Assembly (NCBI GenBank): GCA_017469795.1
Contig: JAFUFT010000090.1
Location: 1 to 40,380, forward strand
Origin: Oscillospiraceae bacterium
GTDB taxonomy: Bacteria > Bacillota > Clostridia > Oscillospirales > Oscillospiraceae
Length of the DNA: 40,380 bases
Reading direction: 5' to 3'
The notes beneath the pieces are model-generated. The model was not told the DNA's origin. It saw only the letters and a program-made list of their open reading frames with translations, and did not search any database. Below, piece after piece: positions 38,760 through 40,380 of this stretch (its first letter is position 1; each line of letters opens with the position of its first letter). Made by a program: the position numbers and the translations under genes.

Positions 38760-39157
38760 AGCTCAATCGCCTCAATCCTTTGGCGCCCGATGCCGAGCCT
38801 AATCAGATCGTTACGCATAACAGCGTTGGCAATGCCGCCGCCGGGGATGGCGTAGGTCATCTGCTGAGTGTATCCGAGTGCTGACTGAGACGCCTGAGAG
38901 TATACGCCTGCGCCGGATGCATCCTGCTGGATGACGCGTGCAATAACGTCAACAGTCACGGTCGTCGCCACACTGGGCAGGATGTCACCGGATTCGATCA
39001 ACGCATCCAGATCCTCACCGACGTTTTTGGCTGCCTGGCGGAGGCAGTCAGACACCGGGCCCAGGAGAGCCTGGACCCGTGCCTGCTCAGCTAGGGAGAG
39101 ATCAGCCCGCCAGAGGGACTTGACATCAGCTAGGGTTGCATAAGGTTCGGTTGCCAT
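38750..39157 (-). CDS. Head-tail connector protein (Gp19/Gp15/Gp42-like)
   Basis: A 135-residue protein of the phage head-tail adaptor family that follows the capsid gene: Y-A-T-L-A-D-V-K-S-L-W at the start, a helical body with A-T-T-V-T-V-D-V-I-A-R-V-I, and S-A-L-G-Y-T-Q-Q near the end. It would plug the portal and join the tail. TTG at 39172 opens the frame, but GGAGGTG eight bases before the ATG at 39157 marks the start. It is 23 bases after the major capsid gene and overlaps the truncated minor capsid gene. Confidence 0.8.
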   Translation of the reverse strand: MATEPYATLADVKSLWRADLSLAEQARVQALLGPVSDCLRQAAKNVGEDLDALIESGDILPSVATTVTVDVIARVIQQDASGAGVYSQASQSALGYTQQMTYAIPGGGIANAVMRNDLIRLGIGRQRIEAIELWQ

Positions 39158-39179
39158 GACGGGCACCTCCAATCGTTAA

Positions 39180-40079
39180 TCAAGCACGCTTGATCAGGCA
39201 AAACTGAGACGGATCGAGGATGGCCCAGCCGATGTAGGCTTCAAAGCGGAGATACACCTGGTTGGACCCCTTGAGGTCGACACCGGTGTTGTCAGGATCG
39301 CCATAGGGGATGACCTCCATAGAGATGTCCTTAGCATAGCCCCAGCGATATGCGTCGCCGAAATTTCCGACAATGCCGCAGAGTTTCGTTGTTGCATCAT
39401 ACTCCACAGTCGGACCAGCTGCGACCCGCTGGCCGTTGATGCTGTCGGGAGTGCCGCCCCAGGCGAGGTCGGGGTACATCTTAGCACCACCGGAGGTAGT
39501 CAGAGCAGCCAGATCGGCCCGGAGAGAGTTGCCCAGAGCGATGCCGTCAACGTCGCCCTCGCCAGCCTGGACCTGAGCGATGCCACGCTCAATCAGAGCA
39601 TCGGCAGTCTCGCCATTGGCCTGGGTCACGGCCTGGGAGACCTTGGCGAGGAAATTATTGGTGCCGATCACAGTCGAGGCGGAACCGGTACGGGGATTGA
39701 CACCATAGATTGCCATGATGTCACGGCCGCGAGCCAGTTTCTTTGCAAATCCCTCCACGGCGGGTTCCAGGTAGTTGATTCGGGCCTCCTCGGCGGCGTT
39801 CAGGAACTCGTCGCTCACGCGCATGCCATACTCCACTTTGATGGGGATGGTCTTGACAGCAGCGATGGACGCTCCGCCGGCGCTTTTCTGGCCGTTCTCT
39901 GCGACCACATCGATCTCGTTGTCGAGGGAGAAGGTAAATTCCTGGGAGCCCGTGAATGGGATGGGCTCGGCGCTGGACAGTTTGTCCAGGACAGATTTGC
40001 CGCGAGTCAACTGGAAAACCTTATTGGTGAGCTGAGGCGGGAACAGGGTGCTCATAGAGAGAGTATTTGCAGTTGCCAT
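39180..40079 (-). CDS. Phage major capsid protein (HK97 fold)
   Basis: A 299-residue capsid protein of the HK97 family: short N-terminal arm, then F-Q-L-T-R-G-K-S-V-L-D-K-L, G-S-Q-E-F-T-F-S-L, the V-K-T-I-P-I-K-V-E-Y-G-M-R-V-S-D-E-F spine region, and a C-terminal F-E-A-Y-I-G-W-A-I-L-D axial domain. There is no long N-terminal delta domain, which fits a separate scaffold gene upstream. Of three in-frame starts, the ATG at 40079 is correct by AAAGGA nine bases before it. Followed at 23 bases by the connector gene. Confidence 0.92.
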   Translation of the reverse strand: MATANTLSMSTLFPPQLTNKVFQLTRGKSVLDKLSSAEPIPFTGSQEFTFSLDNEIDVVAENGQKSAGGASIAAVKTIPIKVEYGMRVSDEFLNAAEEARINYLEPAVEGFAKKLARGRDIMAIYGVNPRTGSASTVIGTNNFLAKVSQAVTQANGETADALIERGIAQVQAGEGDVDGIALGNSLRADLAALTTSGGAKMYPDLAWGGTPDSINGQRVAAGPTVEYDATTKLCGIVGNFGDAYRWGYAKDISMEVIPYGDPDNTGVDLKGSNQVYLRFEAYIGWAILDPSQFCLIKRA

Positions 40080-40117
40080 TGTTTTCATTCCTTTCGTAAT
40101 TGACAAAAAATATATAG

Positions 40118-40380
40118 TTACAGGGACAAGCCTTTGGCGAGATCGCCGAGCATGTCTCTAAGACTATCGGGTGTAGTGGTTTTTTTTGCGGCGGGCTCGG
40201 TAGATCGGCCGGGCTGGTGATTAGCGCCGGTCGCATCGAGCAGCGTTTTGAGCTGCGCAGCATCGGCGTTGAGCTCCTCGGCAGTGTTGCCGCTCAGTCT
40301 GGCGGCAAATGAGTCCGGGATCCCGGCATCTCTAGCCGCCTGGAGTCGGCGCTCAGCGAGCTCATACTGCTCGACTCGGG
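40118..40380 (-). CDS. Phage scaffold/DUF4355-like protein, C-terminal part (runs off the window)
   Basis: The frame is open from the right edge to a TAA at 40118-40120 and gives about 87 residues. It has R-V-E-Q-Y-E-L-A-E-R-R-L, then G-I-P-D-S-F-A-A-R-L-S-G, and ends D-S-L-R-D-M-L-G-D-L-A-K-G-L; this is the C-terminal pattern of small siphophage scaffold proteins encoded just before the major capsid gene. An Ala/Lys/Thr-rich stretch with an A8 run separates the two helical parts. The 5' end lies outside, so length and start are unknown. No start or promoter for the late operon is in the window. Confidence 0.72.
   Translation of the reverse strand, partial: RVEQYELAERRLQAARDAGIPDSFAARLSGNTAEELNADAAQLKTLLDATGANHQPGRSTEPAAKKTTTPDSLRDMLGDLAKGLSL

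Noticed and set aside
40180..40187. A8 run (minus strand) in the scaffold gene as a second frameshift site
   Set aside because: The zero frame runs on to a sensible C-terminus and neither shifted frame extends into a recognisable domain.

Overview
The window looks like a chromosomal segment of an anaerobic Bacillota of class Clostridia, probably an Oscillospiraceae-type gut bacterium, interrupted by one end of a prophage. Reasons: strong AGGAGG-type ribosome binding sites, sigma-A promoters, GC-rich codon choice, and a gene set typical of the class (DegV, paired M16 peptidases YfmF/YfmH, formate-THF ligase, DUF3343 with a class V aminotransferase, non-mevalonate isoprenoid genes). The species cannot be named from the sequence alone.

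Host part, 1 to about 21,830. A short flavodoxin, an orphan solute-binding lipoprotein and a flavodoxin-fold oxidoreductase come first. A membrane-anchored phosphodiester glycosidase-like protein is on the opposite strand. Then follow murD, a PLP lyase-like gene, ispD and ispF, packed with overlaps; tRNA-Leu(CAG); an RluA-type pseudouridine synthase and DegV on the minus strand; then trmO, a DUF3343 gene fused translationally to a cysteine-desulfurase-like gene, yfmF, yfmH and lgt. fhs sits under a ZTP (pfl) riboswitch with an overlapping terminator. A small coiled-coil protein, an MmcQ/YjbR-type protein and a monocistronic, apparently highly expressed crotonase-fold enzyme close this part. 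The crotonase lacks the hydratase glutamates but keeps the residues of 6-oxocamphor hydrolase, so it is probably a carbon-carbon bond hydrolase.

Prophage part, about 21,831 to the right edge. A truncated 3' half of a tRNA-Ser(GCU) marks the attachment site. Next to it lie two tandem repeats that may be integrase arm sites, a ribbon-helix-helix protein, and an MmeI-type single-chain restriction-modification enzyme. Two small plus-strand genes of unknown function follow; they share a duplicated domain and look like a lysogenic-conversion cassette. All further genes are on the minus strand and, read right to left, give scaffold, major capsid, connector, a truncated minor capsid protein, tail chaperones G and G-T joined by a clear -1 frameshift site, tape measure, Dit, tail endopeptidase, fibre 1, then a recombination block (OB-like/zinc protein, RecE-like exonuclease, SSB, Holliday-junction resolvase-like nuclease), fibre 2, two small proteins, holin and GH25 lysin.

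Two things about the prophage stand out. The genes expected between the minor capsid protein and the chaperones, including the major tail tube protein, are absent with the minor capsid gene cut mid-domain, so the prophage is probably defective or trimmed. The recombination genes are embedded in the late tail operon. Integrase, repressor, terminase and portal are not in the window and presumably lie to the right.
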